The position numbers were made by a program, and so were the translations under genes. From Flagellimonas marinaquae (GTDB lineage Bacteria > Bacteroidota > Bacteroidia > Flavobacteriales > Flavobacteriaceae), in contig NZ_RZMZ01000005.1 in NCBI RefSeq assembly GCF_003992675.1, positions 62,001 through 126,000 on the forward strand: a stretch of 64,000 bases of DNA. Reading direction: 5' to 3'. Positions within the stretch are counted from its first letter, which is position 1. Each line of letters opens with the position of its first letter. Of the stretch, positions 29,908 through 39,353 are shown in pieces. The notes under the pieces are model-generated. The model ran no database searches, had not been told where the DNA came from, and saw nothing but the letters and a program-made list of their open reading frames with translations.

Positions 29908-31578
29908 ATGAAAAATTATTTAAAATATATTTCGCTGGTTTTGTTTGCAGGCTTGACTTTCACCGCCTGTGAAACGACCGATCTGGACTTAAGGGTAAGT
30001 CCAAACGATCTTGCTGCCGATCAGGCAGACCCTAACCTCTTGTTGAACTCCATACAGTTGGCCTACGCCTCCAATATGGATGTGATGAGCGACTTGGGAG
30101 CAGAACTCACCCGTATCGACTATATGTTCGGTAGGGATTATTTCAACAACTATCCCGGGGATACCTTTAATGCGGTGTGGTCCAGGACCTACAGTAGTGG
30201 AACCAATGACCCCGGTACAGGTGTACAAGTAGGGATGTTTACCAACATCAATACGCTGGAGGCCATCGATGCGGAAAGCGACACCGATTATTCCTTCCAT
30301 TTAGGAGTATCCAAAACACTACAGGCGCACATGTTGATGTTGTTGGTGGATTATCTGGGTGAAACTGCGCTTAGCCAAGCTTCCAGCCCGGATGAATTTC
30401 CGGCACCGACCTTGGATGATGGCGCCACTGTTTATGCTGAAGCACTCTCATTATTGAACGAGGCCCAAAGTTTGTTGTCCGGAAGTCCATTGACCTTGGG
30501 TGCGACCGATTTCTTTTACGATGGTGATACCTCCAAGTGGTTGAAATTAGTAAATACCCTTAGGCTGAAAGCCTATGTGACCACAGGTGATACGGCCAAT
30601 TTCAATGCTGTTATTGCTGGAGGCAATTTCATCTCCTCTGCGGACGATGATTTCGAGTTCCAATATGGTACCAGTGAATTACAGCCCGATACCCGTCACC
30701 CCGACTATGCTGCTGATTACACTCCTTCAGGAGCCGGTATTTATCAGTCCAACTGGTTGATGGAGTTGATGTTGAACAATGACGATCCACGCATACGTTA
30801 CTATTTCTATAGACAAACCGATGCTACACCAGGGGCAGATGCACCAGTGAATGAAGAAACACTGGCTTGCTCCTTGGCCGTTCCGCCACAGCACTATCAA
30901 GACGGTGGTTTCACCTATTGCAGTGTTCCCAATGGCTACTGGGGAAGATCGCACGGAAACGATGAGGGTACCCCTCCTGACAACTTCTTTAGGACTGCTG
31001 TAGGAGTTTATCCAGCAGCAGGTAGATTTGATGACAGTAGTTTTGGTACTGTTGGTCTTGGAAGAGGAGGCGCAGGGGCCGGTATTGAGCCCATCATCCT
31101 TTCCTCCTATGTGGATTTCTGGAGAGGGGATATGGCCGCCAACGATACGGACCGTGCCGCTTTCTTAAGAAGTGGTCTGGAAAAATCCATTGCCAAGGTA
31201 CAATCCTTTGGTTCATTGGATGCCAACGCAGACCTTTCTGTTGCCCCTACCGAAGCTGAAGTGACCGCCTACATAGACGGTATCATTGCAGATTTCAATG
31301 CAGCCACCGGGGATGACAAGGAGAACATCTTTGCTGAGCAGTACTTTACCACCTTGTTTGGTGGAGCTACGGAAGCGTATAACTATTACAGGAAAACGGG
31401 TTACCCAACAACGGTATTGCCTAACTGGGAACTAAATCCGGGACCGTTCCCAAGAACCTTCCTTTATCCGCAGAACGAAGTGGTGACCAACCCTTCGCTT
31501 ACGCAGAAACAAACGCTGACACAGCAGGTATTCTGGGATACCAATCCGGCAAGTCCAACCTTTCCACCTGCTAACTAA
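29908..31578 (+). CDS. SusD/RagB family surface lipoprotein
   Basis: A 556-residue lipoprotein with lipobox FTAC (lipidated Cys at 20). SusD proteins form a hinged lid on SusC and capture the substrate. The helical TPR-like core is visible (LLNSIQLAYASN, LGVSKTLQAHMLMLLVDYLGE, WLKLVNTLRLKAYV), and the C-terminal part resembles the SusD-like group found with RagA-type transporters (YNYYRKTGYPT, FPRTFLYPQNEV). It sits 25 bases after the SusC gene and 18 before a third lipoprotein, so the three form an operon. Confidence 0.92.
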   Translation: MKNYLKYISLVLFAGLTFTACETTDLDLRVSPNDLAADQADPNLLLNSIQLAYASNMDVMSDLGAELTRIDYMFGRDYFNNYPGDTFNAVWSRTYSSGTNDPGTGVQVGMFTNINTLEAIDAESDTDYSFHLGVSKTLQAHMLMLLVDYLGETALSQASSPDEFPAPTLDDGATVYAEALSLLNEAQSLLSGSPLTLGATDFFYDGDTSKWLKLVNTLRLKAYVTTGDTANFNAVIAGGNFISSADDDFEFQYGTSELQPDTRHPDYAADYTPSGAGIYQSNWLMELMLNNDDPRIRYYFYRQTDATPGADAPVNEETLACSLAVPPQHYQDGGFTYCSVPNGYWGRSHGNDEGTPPDNFFRTAVGVYPAAGRFDDSSFGTVGLGRGGAGAGIEPIILSSYVDFWRGDMAANDTDRAAFLRSGLEKSIAKVQSFGSLDANADLSVAPTEAEVTAYIDGIIADFNAATGDDKENIFAEQYFTTLFGGATEAYNYYRKTGYPTTVLPNWELNPGPFPRTFLYPQNEVVTNPSLTQKQTLTQQVFWDTNPASPTFPPAN

Positions 31579-31596
31579 AAAATAAAAACAGACGAT

Positions 31597-32556
31597 ATGA
31601 AAAATTGGTTTAAATATATAACTATAATGTTCGCAGGCGTAGCCTTATTGGCCACCTCCTGTGAGGACAGCGATACGGTAGTTGACCAGGTTGTCGACGG
31701 AACCGAAAGAGGTGCTGTGCTGAGAACAGCAAACTTAATCTCAAATGAATTGCCCATTGGCGATGATACCGCTGGTTTTTCTGTGGAACTTGAAATACAA
31801 GATCAGGAAAATGGTGCGTTAGTTGATCAAGTGGAAGTTTATCTCGGATTTAGGGACAACACAGAAACAGTTGGCCCTGGAACGGATGTAGATGAAGCTT
31901 TATATGGAACAGTAGCATCTTCGGAATTTACCAACGGACCCTTTGGATTGCCTCGATTCAGCTATTCCATTCCGTTATCTGATATGCTAGCATTCGTAAA
32001 CAGAACCGATGCAGACATTACTGGTGGCGATCAGTTCACCGTAAGGTTTGAACTTGTGCTTTCAGATGGCAGAAGATATTCGTTTGCAGACAATACAGGT
32101 ACGTTAACAGGTTCGTTCTTTAGTTCACCCTTCTTGTATACCCCTTTGGTCATTTGCCCTGTACCAGAAGACTATTTCGTTGGTGAGTATTCCATTACAC
32201 AGACTAGTGGCTCCGGACCCTTCGGAATAGAAGACGGATTTACCCAGCCTTCAGTTATGGTAACAGCATCCTCGGGTACAGCAAGAACTATAGAGTTTGC
32301 TTATGATCCAGGAGGATTCGAAGCTCCATATGCATTCACTTTTGATTTGGTCTGTGGTGAAATTCAAAATTTCACAGGTGCCATTACTGAAGGAGGTCTT
32401 GGATGCAGTGATGGAAGTATAGGTCAAACTGCAGTCGCTAACATTCCATACGATTTGGAAGATGATACAGAATTTACAATTCTTATCGAAGATTTTAATC
32501 CAGACGGCGGATGTGGAGGAACATACGAGGCTTCTTTGACATTTACGAAGCTTTAG
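31597..32556 (+). CDS. Accessory lipoprotein of the SusCD locus
   Basis: A 319-residue protein with a signal peptide very like that of the SusD gene before it (MKNWFKYIT against MKNYLKYIS) and a lipobox ending TSC (Cys at 22), so it should be lipidated and probably surface-exposed. The rest is beta-rich, consistent with two sandwich domains; cysteines at C191, C253, C270 and C308 may pair. No family is recognised. It occupies the place of SusE-like proteins, which bind or present substrate. It ends 31 bases before a strong terminator. Confidence 0.75.
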   Translation: MKNWFKYITIMFAGVALLATSCEDSDTVVDQVVDGTERGAVLRTANLISNELPIGDDTAGFSVELEIQDQENGALVDQVEVYLGFRDNTETVGPGTDVDEALYGTVASSEFTNGPFGLPRFSYSIPLSDMLAFVNRTDADITGGDQFTVRFELVLSDGRRYSFADNTGTLTGSFFSSPFLYTPLVICPVPEDYFVGEYSITQTSGSGPFGIEDGFTQPSVMVTASSGTARTIEFAYDPGGFEAPYAFTFDLVCGEIQNFTGAITEGGLGCSDGSIGQTAVANIPYDLEDDTEFTILIEDFNPDGGCGGTYEASLTFTKL

Positions 32557-32587
32557 CGCGAAATATTTCTAACATAAAATTATTCTT

Positions 32588-32620
32588 AACCCCTATGCGC
32601 CGCATAGGGGTTTGATTTTA
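32588..32620 (+). terminator. Terminator of the SusCD operon
   Basis: AACCCCTATGCG (32588-32599) and CGCATAGGGGTT (32601-32612) form a near-perfect palindrome followed by a T-rich stretch, 31 bases after the stop of the third gene. Confidence 0.85.
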
Positions 32621-32763
32621 ACATAAATCAAATATTCAGCTGGGTAAAAGTGCGAAATCATGTTATTAAACTTGTTATTGAGCATAGCACAAAATTTATA
32701 ATCTACTTAACATAGTTTTGCTTCGTTTTCCTTATTTTGACAAGACAAACAAAAAATATACGC

Positions 32764-33507
32764 ATGAAATCAATTAAAAACCTAACATTTATAATTACAC
32801 TGATATCCAGTTCTTTTGCTGTAGCCCAATTCGCAGGCCAATCTCCGGTAATTGCTGGTAAAGGGGGGCCAGGAGGTGCCAGTACGGCTGCCATAGGGTA
32901 TATTACAGGCTCCATGATGGAAGAGAAAAACACTAAGTTGAATGTTGACGATTTCCAGGGCTCACCATATACCTCGGATAAATTTCAGCCTACAGTCCTT
33001 TTTGACAAAGGTGAAAGAGTCGGAGAATTCTATTACCGCTACAATGCTTATAATGGAGAAGTAGAGATAAAGACTTCCATCGCTGACACTGGAGTTGGAA
33101 GTTTGAGCAGGGATAAATCCTTGGCAATTCTTGAAGATGGAAAAAAATTGAGCTTCAAGACCTTCATTGATAAAGGCAACAACACCATGAACGGTTATCT
33201 TCTGGAACTTATAGATGGTGAAAATTATAATCTTTACCAAAGAACAAAGGTGAAGTACACAGAAGGATCTCCAGCTGCTAATTCCTTTGTAAAGGCAACA
33301 CCCAATAAATTTTCACACTTCACCGAATACTATATCGAAAAAGAAGGAGGCAACAGAATAGATGAAATAGAAACTTCCAATAGAAAGATTTTAAAGGTTC
33401 TTGAAGGAAAGGACAAAGAAAAAATCAAAGCCTATTTGAAAGACAACAAGATGAAAGTCCGCTCCATTGAAGATTTGAAAAAAATCATTGAAGTTTTAAA
33501 TTCATAA
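32764..33507 (+). CDS. Exported protein of unknown function
   Basis: A 247-residue protein with a signal peptide (MKSIKNLTFIITLISSSFAVA, cleavage before Q). An open frame runs 9 codons further upstream, but the ATG at 32764 begins the signal peptide cleanly. A glycine-rich segment follows (GKGGPGGASTAAIGY), then a beta-rich body and a charged helical tail with repeated Lys/Glu (about 215-247). No enzyme motif is seen. TAGTTTTG at 32713-32720 could be its -7 element, without a matching TTG. A terminator follows. Confidence 0.65.
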   Translation: MKSIKNLTFIITLISSSFAVAQFAGQSPVIAGKGGPGGASTAAIGYITGSMMEEKNTKLNVDDFQGSPYTSDKFQPTVLFDKGERVGEFYYRYNAYNGEVEIKTSIADTGVGSLSRDKSLAILEDGKKLSFKTFIDKGNNTMNGYLLELIDGENYNLYQRTKVKYTEGSPAANSFVKATPNKFSHFTEYYIEKEGGNRIDEIETSNRKILKVLEGKDKEKIKAYLKDNKMKVRSIEDLKKIIEVLNS

Positions 33508-33524
33508 CGAATACACAAATAACT

Positions 33525-33556
33525 AAAAACCCACTACCTTTGGTCAGTGGGTTTTT
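33525..33556 (+). terminator. Terminator overlapping the possible 5-prime end of rlmB
   Basis: AAAAACCCACT (33525-33535) pairs with AGTGGGTTTTT (33546-33556); the stem continues with ACC/GGT around a TTT loop. It ends transcription of the exported protein gene 18 bases earlier. Confidence 0.88.
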
Positions 33557-33569
33557 TATTTTAAAGCAA

Positions 33570-34310
33570 TTGGAAAAAACAGAATCGATTTACGGCATCC
33601 GTGCCGTTATGGAAGCCATACAGGCCAACCAACCTATCAATAAGATTTTTGTGCAAAAAGGGCTCAAGGGTGAACTCTTCAAGGAACTCGAATCCACGGT
33701 TCGAAAAAGTGGTCTCAGTTTATCCTACGTTCCCATTGAAAAGTTGAATCGCCTTACCCGAAACCACAACCACCAAGGGGTGGTGGCCCAAATATCCCCA
33801 GTACAATTTCATGTTTTTGAGGAATTGGTGGAACAGGTTCTCTCCAAAGAAAAAATGCCTTTCTTCTTGCTATTAGATCAGGTTTCCGATGTACGGAACT
33901 TTGGTGCCATTATCCGAACCGCCGAATGCTGTGGTGTACATGGCATCATCATTCCCAAAAATGGGGCCGCTCCCATTACGGACGATACGGTCAAAACCTC
34001 GGCTGGGGCCGCCTTTAATGTTCCCATTGCCAAGGTAGACCACTTAAAGGATGCTGTTTTCTACCTGCAATCTTCTGGGATTGTGGTGACAGGTGCCACT
34101 GAAAAGGCAACGGATGAAATTTACGGAATTGACTTTAACCGCCCTACCGCTATTATCATGGGCTCCGAAGACAAGGGGATCTCCCCCTCTACCCTACAGA
34201 TAATCGACCATCAGGCAAAACTCCCACTCAAGGGCAAAATCGGTTCATTGAATGTTTCCGTAGCTTGTGGCGTATTCCTGTACGAGGTGGTCCGGCAACG
34301 GAATTCCTAA
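33570..34310 (+). CDS. rlmB: 23S rRNA (guanosine-2-prime-O)-methyltransferase
   Basis: A SpoU-family (SPOUT) methyltransferase of 246 residues, expected to methylate G2251 of 23S rRNA. It has the N-terminal substrate-binding domain (SIYGIRAVMEAI, NHQGVVAQI), and knot motifs LLLDQVSDVRNFGAIIRTAEC, IIMGSEDKGISPS and LPLKGKIGSLNVSVACGVFLYEV. There is no ATG near the start: a TTG at 33540 lies inside a terminator stem, whereas the TTG at 33570 gives the normal family beginning (EKTESIYGIRA), so 33570 is chosen. Confidence 0.9.
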   Translation: MEKTESIYGIRAVMEAIQANQPINKIFVQKGLKGELFKELESTVRKSGLSLSYVPIEKLNRLTRNHNHQGVVAQISPVQFHVFEELVEQVLSKEKMPFFLLLDQVSDVRNFGAIIRTAECCGVHGIIIPKNGAAPITDDTVKTSAGAAFNVPIAKVDHLKDAVFYLQSSGIVVTGATEKATDEIYGIDFNRPTAIIMGSEDKGISPSTLQIIDHQAKLPLKGKIGSLNVSVACGVFLYEVVRQRNS

Positions 34311-34312
34311 AA

Positions 34313-35035
34313 TCAATCCTCTTCGGATTTTTTATAGTGGTATCTTATTTCAATAGTTTCTTCGGTTGTATCGGGTTTGGTTTCTATAAAATTGCCATGC
34401 TCATCAAAATGTTGGAGAAAAGGATCGTCGGCTTCATTATAATCATCGCGTTCCCAAGCATATTTTCGCACTTCCGGAAGCCGAACCTTTGTCACCAAGG
34501 CAAAGACCAATCCCATCGCAAAGCCCGATAAGTGACCTTCCCACGAAATACCGTCCTTTACTGGAAAAATATACCATATCATACTACCGTAAACAAAAAC
34601 AACGACCAAGGACAACGCTACCAACCGATAATTTTTGGCCAAAATCCCTTTGAAAAAAATAAAGCTGGCCAAAAGATAGATTACACCACTGGCCCCAATA
34701 TGATAGGATGGCCGCGCAATACACCATGTAAGCAAACCAGAGAGCAAGGTTCCGAATAAAAGAACCCTTATAGCCGCACTCTGATAAAAGTAAAACAGAA
34801 AAGCGGTCAATACCGCCAACGGAATGGTATTGTTGTACAGATGCTCAATGGAACCGTGGATGAACGGACTAAAAAACACACCCCGAAGTCCAGATAACCT
34901 TCGTGGATAAATCCCATAGTCGTTCAGGTTGATGCCAAACTGGACCTCGGCCCAGAACACTATCCATATGGAGAGTATGGCCACCAATGGCGCCAACACA
35001 ACTGCATTGGAAAACTTAAGTGCATGTGAATCCAT
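34313..35035 (-). CDS. Rhomboid family intramembrane serine protease
   Basis: A 240-residue membrane protein with six or so hydrophobic segments and the rhomboid dyad: S116 in HIGASGV and H168 in WEGHLSG. The first-half motif HGSIEHLYNN (60-69) is also present. Rhomboids cleave transmembrane helices of partner proteins in the membrane; the substrate here is unknown. A cytoplasmic, acidic tail of about 55 residues follows the last segment. It is convergent with rlmB, with 2 bases between the stops. Confidence 0.88.
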   Translation of the reverse strand: MDSHALKFSNAVVLAPLVAILSIWIVFWAEVQFGINLNDYGIYPRRLSGLRGVFFSPFIHGSIEHLYNNTIPLAVLTAFLFYFYQSAAIRVLLFGTLLSGLLTWCIARPSYHIGASGVIYLLASFIFFKGILAKNYRLVALSLVVVFVYGSMIWYIFPVKDGISWEGHLSGFAMGLVFALVTKVRLPEVRKYAWERDDYNEADDPFLQHFDEHGNFIETKPDTTEETIEIRYHYKKSEED

Positions 35036-35155
35036 ATCAACCGTAAATCAAACATCCCGCCATACCAACCCTTAGATACAAATTGTCAGGCAAGGCCAGA
35101 AAATCGTTTCTATAACTAGCACAAGATACCATCAATTTTATTTTATTTTTGAGGT

Positions 35156-36433
35156 ATGAACGAACCATTGGCAGAACGCATACGCCCCAAAACCTTGGAG
35201 GACTACATCAGTCAGCAGCATTTGGTGGGCCAGCAAGGCGCACTTACCAACCAAATCAAGAACGGTATTATCCCCTCACTTATTTTTTGGGGACCGCCCG
35301 GAACGGGCAAAACAACCTTGGCCAACATTATTGCCTCCGAAAGCCAACGTCCCTTTTACACCCTAAGTGCCATTAGCAGCGGGGTCAAGGATGTTCGCGA
35401 GGTTATCGAAAAAGCAAAGCAGAGTGGCGGTTTGTTCACCGCAAAAAATCCTATCCTTTTCATTGATGAGATCCATAGGTTCAGCAAATCACAACAGGAT
35501 TCCTTGCTGGGCGCAGTGGAAAAAGGTTGGGTTACCCTTATCGGTGCCACCACGGAAAACCCAAGTTTTGAAGTCATCCCGGCACTTTTGTCCAGATGTC
35601 AGGTCTATACCTTAAATCCGTTTGGAAAAGATGATTTGGTAGCCCTTTTGGAGCGCGCCATTAAAACGGACGTCCAACTATCGAAGAAAAAAATTGAACT
35701 CAAGGAAACGGAAGCCTTGTTACGCCTTTCGGGCGGAGATGGGCGGAAGTTGCTGAACATTTTCGAGCTGTTGATCAATTCTGAAAGCGGGGACAACATC
35801 AGCATAACCAATGAATTAGTGTTGAACAAGGTCCAAAAGAACACGGTACTCTATGATAAAACGGGCGAACAGCACTACGATATCATCTCAGCTTTTATTA
35901 AAAGTATCCGGGGCAGTGACCCCAATGCTGCGGTGTATTGGCTGGCCAGAATGATAGAGGGTGGCGAGGATGTAAAGTTCATAGCGCGGAGGATGATCAT
36001 CTTGGCTTCCGAAGATATAGGCAATGCCAACCCTACGGCCTTGGTCTTGGCCAATACTACCTTCCAGTCCGTAACCACTATCGGTTTTCCCGAGGCACGG
36101 ATCATCTTGAGCCAATGTGCGACCTATTTGGCAAGTTCCCTGAAGAGCAATGCCAGTTACATGGCCATCAACAAGGCACAACAGACCGTTCGCCAGACTG
36201 GGGACCTTTCCGTACCCATGGCCATCCGAAATGCACCTACCAAATTGATGAAGGACTTGGGCTATGGCAAAGGCTATGATTACGCACACAACCACGAAAA
36301 TAATTTTGTGGACTTCGAGTTTCTGCCCAATGAGATTTCGGGCACTACATTTTATAAGCCTGGCAATAATCCTAGGGAGAATGCCATGCGGGACTTCCTA
36401 AAAAAGAGGTGGAAGGACAAGTACGATTTTTAA
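35156..36433 (+). CDS. rarA: Replication-associated recombination protein RarA (MgsA)
   Basis: A 425-residue AAA+ ATPase of the RarA/WRNIP1 family that acts at stalled forks with SSB. Walker A GPPGTGKT (46-53), Walker B LFIDEIHR (101-108), the sensor stretch LIGATTENPSFEV, and the C-terminal RarA domain (SAFIKSIRGSDPNAAVYWLARMIEGGED, DYAHNHENNFVDFEFLP) are all present. The stop overlaps the stop of the convergent neighbour by 4 bases. Confidence 0.96.
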   Translation: MNEPLAERIRPKTLEDYISQQHLVGQQGALTNQIKNGIIPSLIFWGPPGTGKTTLANIIASESQRPFYTLSAISSGVKDVREVIEKAKQSGGLFTAKNPILFIDEIHRFSKSQQDSLLGAVEKGWVTLIGATTENPSFEVIPALLSRCQVYTLNPFGKDDLVALLERAIKTDVQLSKKKIELKETEALLRLSGGDGRKLLNIFELLINSESGDNISITNELVLNKVQKNTVLYDKTGEQHYDIISAFIKSIRGSDPNAAVYWLARMIEGGEDVKFIARRMIILASEDIGNANPTALVLANTTFQSVTTIGFPEARIILSQCATYLASSLKSNASYMAINKAQQTVRQTGDLSVPMAIRNAPTKLMKDLGYGKGYDYAHNHENNFVDFEFLPNEISGTTFYKPGNNPRENAMRDFLKKRWKDKYDF

Positions 36434-37278
36434 AATTTGATCTGTAGCTCTTTCTGGACTTTTTGCCCATTATCGGAATACTCCAACAACCACTTTCCAT
36501 TCTTTTCAAAGACGACGGCATTATTGCCCATATAGGTTGTCATGAATACGTTGTCCATTGAGGTAGATTCCAATCGGAGTGCTACTTTGGGCGTGCTATC
36601 AACTAACTGATAACCATTTTCTGTGGGTTGGGCATATAGCAATCCCTCTGGAAGGGAAGCATGGTCTGCCTCTGTGGTCGGGTTCGATTCCCTAACAATG
36701 TTCGTAGGCTTTGGCTCGATGCTTTTGTACACCTGCTCTTCAGTGGTTGCCTTTTGCTCCAGTACGTGTTCGTTAGATTCCTCCTTCACCGATTTTACGT
36801 CATTCCTAAAGCTGACCACTATGGTTGCAGGCTCTTCAACCTCTTCTTTGGGCTCATAGGCATAATCCATGCCTACAAACGACACAAAGATATTCTGGAT
36901 GGCATCCCTATAGGCTTCCTTATACTCCTTTATACGGTTTTTTGCTTCCAGTGATCGAAAAACTTCTTGATTATTACAGTCAATAAGGGCTATGGCCAGT
37001 TTTGTTGAGAACATGGTAGATTCATCGATCAAATCTACTGTCAGCCCCAAGCATCGATTCCCTGCTAAATCAACTGGCATTTCATCATCATAGATGGCAT
37101 TGAAACCGTTCTCTTCAAAATAATACTTGATCAAGGTACTGGTCTGATATAGATTTTCGGACCTGAACTCCTCAAATTTCTTAGGAACGATTATGTATTT
37201 GTAATCGTTTAACTGAGCATTCGCGGCACTGCCAAACATTAGCACAATCAGTACAAAGTAGACAAATTTCGATTTCAT
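36430..37278 (-). CDS. Exported protein of unknown function
   Basis: A 282-residue protein with a signal peptide (1-21, ending ANA). The first part (about 25-140) is mixed alpha/beta, the middle (about 145-205) is Glu/Thr-rich and looks like a linker, and the C-terminal 75 residues are beta-rich. No motif gives a function. It follows a DUF5723 barrel gene by 12 bases on the same strand and may work with it in the envelope. Confidence 0.65.
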   Translation of the reverse strand: MKSKFVYFVLIVLMFGSAANAQLNDYKYIIVPKKFEEFRSENLYQTSTLIKYYFEENGFNAIYDDEMPVDLAGNRCLGLTVDLIDESTMFSTKLAIALIDCNNQEVFRSLEAKNRIKEYKEAYRDAIQNIFVSFVGMDYAYEPKEEVEEPATIVVSFRNDVKSVKEESNEHVLEQKATTEEQVYKSIEPKPTNIVRESNPTTEADHASLPEGLLYAQPTENGYQLVDSTPKVALRLESTSMDNVFMTTYMGNNAVVFEKNGKWLLEYSDNGQKVQKELQIKF

Positions 37279-37290
37279 ACAGAACTATAA

Positions 37291-38751
37291 TCAATTATTG
37301 TTCCAAGATATAATATTAAATCCGAACTGTAAAGAAGCATAGTGACTGTCCGCTATATTGGAGTAGCTCAAAAGATTATCGGCCAATACATAAAAATTGA
37401 TTGGGCCCAGCTGTAGATTGGCTCCCAATCCAACGTTTGTGAAGGTATATTTATCTACGGTATATGTGGTCTTTAATGAAAGCACCCTACCAAAGCTCCG
37501 TTGATAAAACCCTGTAAGCGCCGCTTGCACACCCTTGGGCCGTTTTACCATAAACAACTGTCCGCCTACGCTGTTCCTGTAATAATCTCGATTGTTTCCT
37601 CCATCCACGTTTACGCCACATCCACAATTCTCGAATACCGAACCTCGTCCGCCTTCACCGAAATCATACCGAACGGATCCATACAGTTTGACAGGTCTCC
37701 ACGAAATATAACCCGAATCGTTTTCGCCATAGGGCAATTCTTCCTCAATATCGTCCAGCAGTTCTTGCCAAAGGTCGTTGTCTACATTGTTGATGTCCTC
37801 TGGAAGAAATACGGTTATTCCCTCTGTTGTTGTACTCCCATTGAGGGTATAGTTCCAAACATCTTTGGAATTGCTTATGAATCCTACATCCAAAATACTT
37901 CCTGTAATGGTGGTCTGTGTATTCAAGTTGTAACTGAAGCCAAAATCAAGGCCTAGCCCCAAATTACCCCCCAACAATACGCGTTCGGTAAACAAACTGG
38001 TTACATCTTTTTGTGTAGTTCCGGTATCTTCTTCGGCAATATCATAAAAGCCCCTAATGCCTGCAGTTTGCAACTGCATGTCGGCACTAATGGCACTTTC
38101 ATAAATATTGTTCTGCCCAGGCCTTGTAACAAAGGAACCGGAATTACGTATGGACTGGAACTGGAAGATACTGGAATAGATTTTGGCTCTTCCGCCAATC
38201 GTAAGGCTGTTGTCTATTTTTTTATTGATGCCAAAATGGAACACATTGATCATTTCGCCCCTGAGATTCAAGTCACCTAGATCAAAACTTCTACCAATAT
38301 TGTTGCCCCCATTTCCTTCAAAGGCCAAAATAGCCAAGTCTTTGGGCCAATAGGAAATTATATCCATCTCGCCATACATTCCGAAGGAATAATAGGTATC
38401 TGGCCTGTTTCTTCCCCTAAAACCTACGGTAATACCTTCTATTTGGCTGGTGGAACTAAAATCGTCCCTATCGCTCATCACGTCCAAGAGGCGTTCCCTC
38501 ACCTTGGTAGTAAAGTCTACCCCATCGTTGGCGAACAAATCGTTTACGGTAACGCCACTGGTGGCCCCTTGAAATGCCAAGCCTGATAGCACAGGTATGC
38601 CCGCATGCCATTTTTGGGAAGTCTTTACCCCTGGATTTACCATCAAAGACTGTGGGATTTCATTGAAATCGTAGAGTAATTGTTTGTTCTGCGCCGTAGC
38701 CAGTACGTTGCAAAGCAGCGCAAAAAGAAGTAGTCCGGACGGTATTCTCAT
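37291..38751 (-). CDS. DUF5723 family outer membrane beta-barrel protein
   Basis: A 486-residue protein with a signal peptide (1-20, ending ATA) and a sequence full of alternating strands with aromatic ends, typical of the Bacteroidota DUF5723 family of outer membrane barrels. N-terminal YDFNEIPQSLMVNPG and WHAGIPVLSG match the family. Its start codon overlaps the stop of the lipoprotein gene (ATGA), so the two are coupled, and the downstream exported protein is 12 bases away. The three probably form one envelope operon of unknown role. Confidence 0.8.
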   Translation of the reverse strand: MRIPSGLLLFALLCNVLATAQNKQLLYDFNEIPQSLMVNPGVKTSQKWHAGIPVLSGLAFQGATSGVTVNDLFANDGVDFTTKVRERLLDVMSDRDDFSSTSQIEGITVGFRGRNRPDTYYSFGMYGEMDIISYWPKDLAILAFEGNGGNNIGRSFDLGDLNLRGEMINVFHFGINKKIDNSLTIGGRAKIYSSIFQFQSIRNSGSFVTRPGQNNIYESAISADMQLQTAGIRGFYDIAEEDTGTTQKDVTSLFTERVLLGGNLGLGLDFGFSYNLNTQTTITGSILDVGFISNSKDVWNYTLNGSTTTEGITVFLPEDINNVDNDLWQELLDDIEEELPYGENDSGYISWRPVKLYGSVRYDFGEGGRGSVFENCGCGVNVDGGNNRDYYRNSVGGQLFMVKRPKGVQAALTGFYQRSFGRVLSLKTTYTVDKYTFTNVGLGANLQLGPINFYVLADNLLSYSNIADSHYASLQFGFNIISWNNN

Positions 38752-39299
38752 TGGAGTTCAAATAAAAATTCAGCTCCCGACCTTAGGATCACCTTCGGGT
38801 CATCCTGTGAAGAAACACTGGAGGTATCGCCCAAATTAAGTGCCCTAATTCGCAAACTATAGGTATTGGCAAGGATATCCAGACTTTTACCTCCGGGCCC
38901 ATAAAACACATCCCTTGTAACTACACCTGAAGGGTCTGCCGAAATATCGAGTACCTCCATGTCCAGCACCGTTCCCCCCTCATCCAAAAATTCAATGAGT
39001 ATCCGAACAGGCTTGCTTGTCGTGTTTTCCATTTCATAGGTAATGGTCCCCTCCAGCAAACGTTCCGCCACGTAGTCTTGGCTAAACGCATCAAAATTTA
39101 CTTCCCGAGTATAAAATGGGCCTCCCGAACTGGCAGAGTTAATGGTATCCTCATCGGATTCCAAATAGAAAATTCCTGAAGCCAAGATCGGAGTAATGGA
39201 CAAATCATCAATTTGACTGAAGTCCTGTTCCTCGGTACAAGAAGTTGTTACGCAAAGGAAACCCGCGAGCAGAACTACGCCATAGAGCAATCTTTTCAT
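38748..39299 (-). CDS. Lipoprotein of unknown function
   Basis: A 183-residue protein from the ATG at 39299 (an ATG 4 codons upstream is also possible). Signal peptide with lipobox VTTSC, lipidated Cys at 21. The mature part is acidic and beta-rich. It is translated just before the DUF5723 barrel gene with a 4-base overlap, so it is likely a partner of that barrel. Confidence 0.7.
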   Translation of the reverse strand: MKRLLYGVVLLAGFLCVTTSCTEEQDFSQIDDLSITPILASGIFYLESDEDTINSASSGGPFYTREVNFDAFSQDYVAERLLEGTITYEMENTTSKPVRILIEFLDEGGTVLDMEVLDISADPSGVVTRDVFYGPGGKSLDILANTYSLRIRALNLGDTSSVSSQDDPKVILRSGAEFLFELQ

Positions 39300-39353
39300 A
39301 GCTGAATGCATTTTCCAGTGTCAAATAATGTGGTTAACCACTTAAATATAACT

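Noticed and set aside
26640..32556. Complete polysaccharide utilisation locus
   Set aside because: Only transporter and surface lipoproteins are present; there is no carbohydrate-active enzyme or regulator, so the name would go beyond the evidence.
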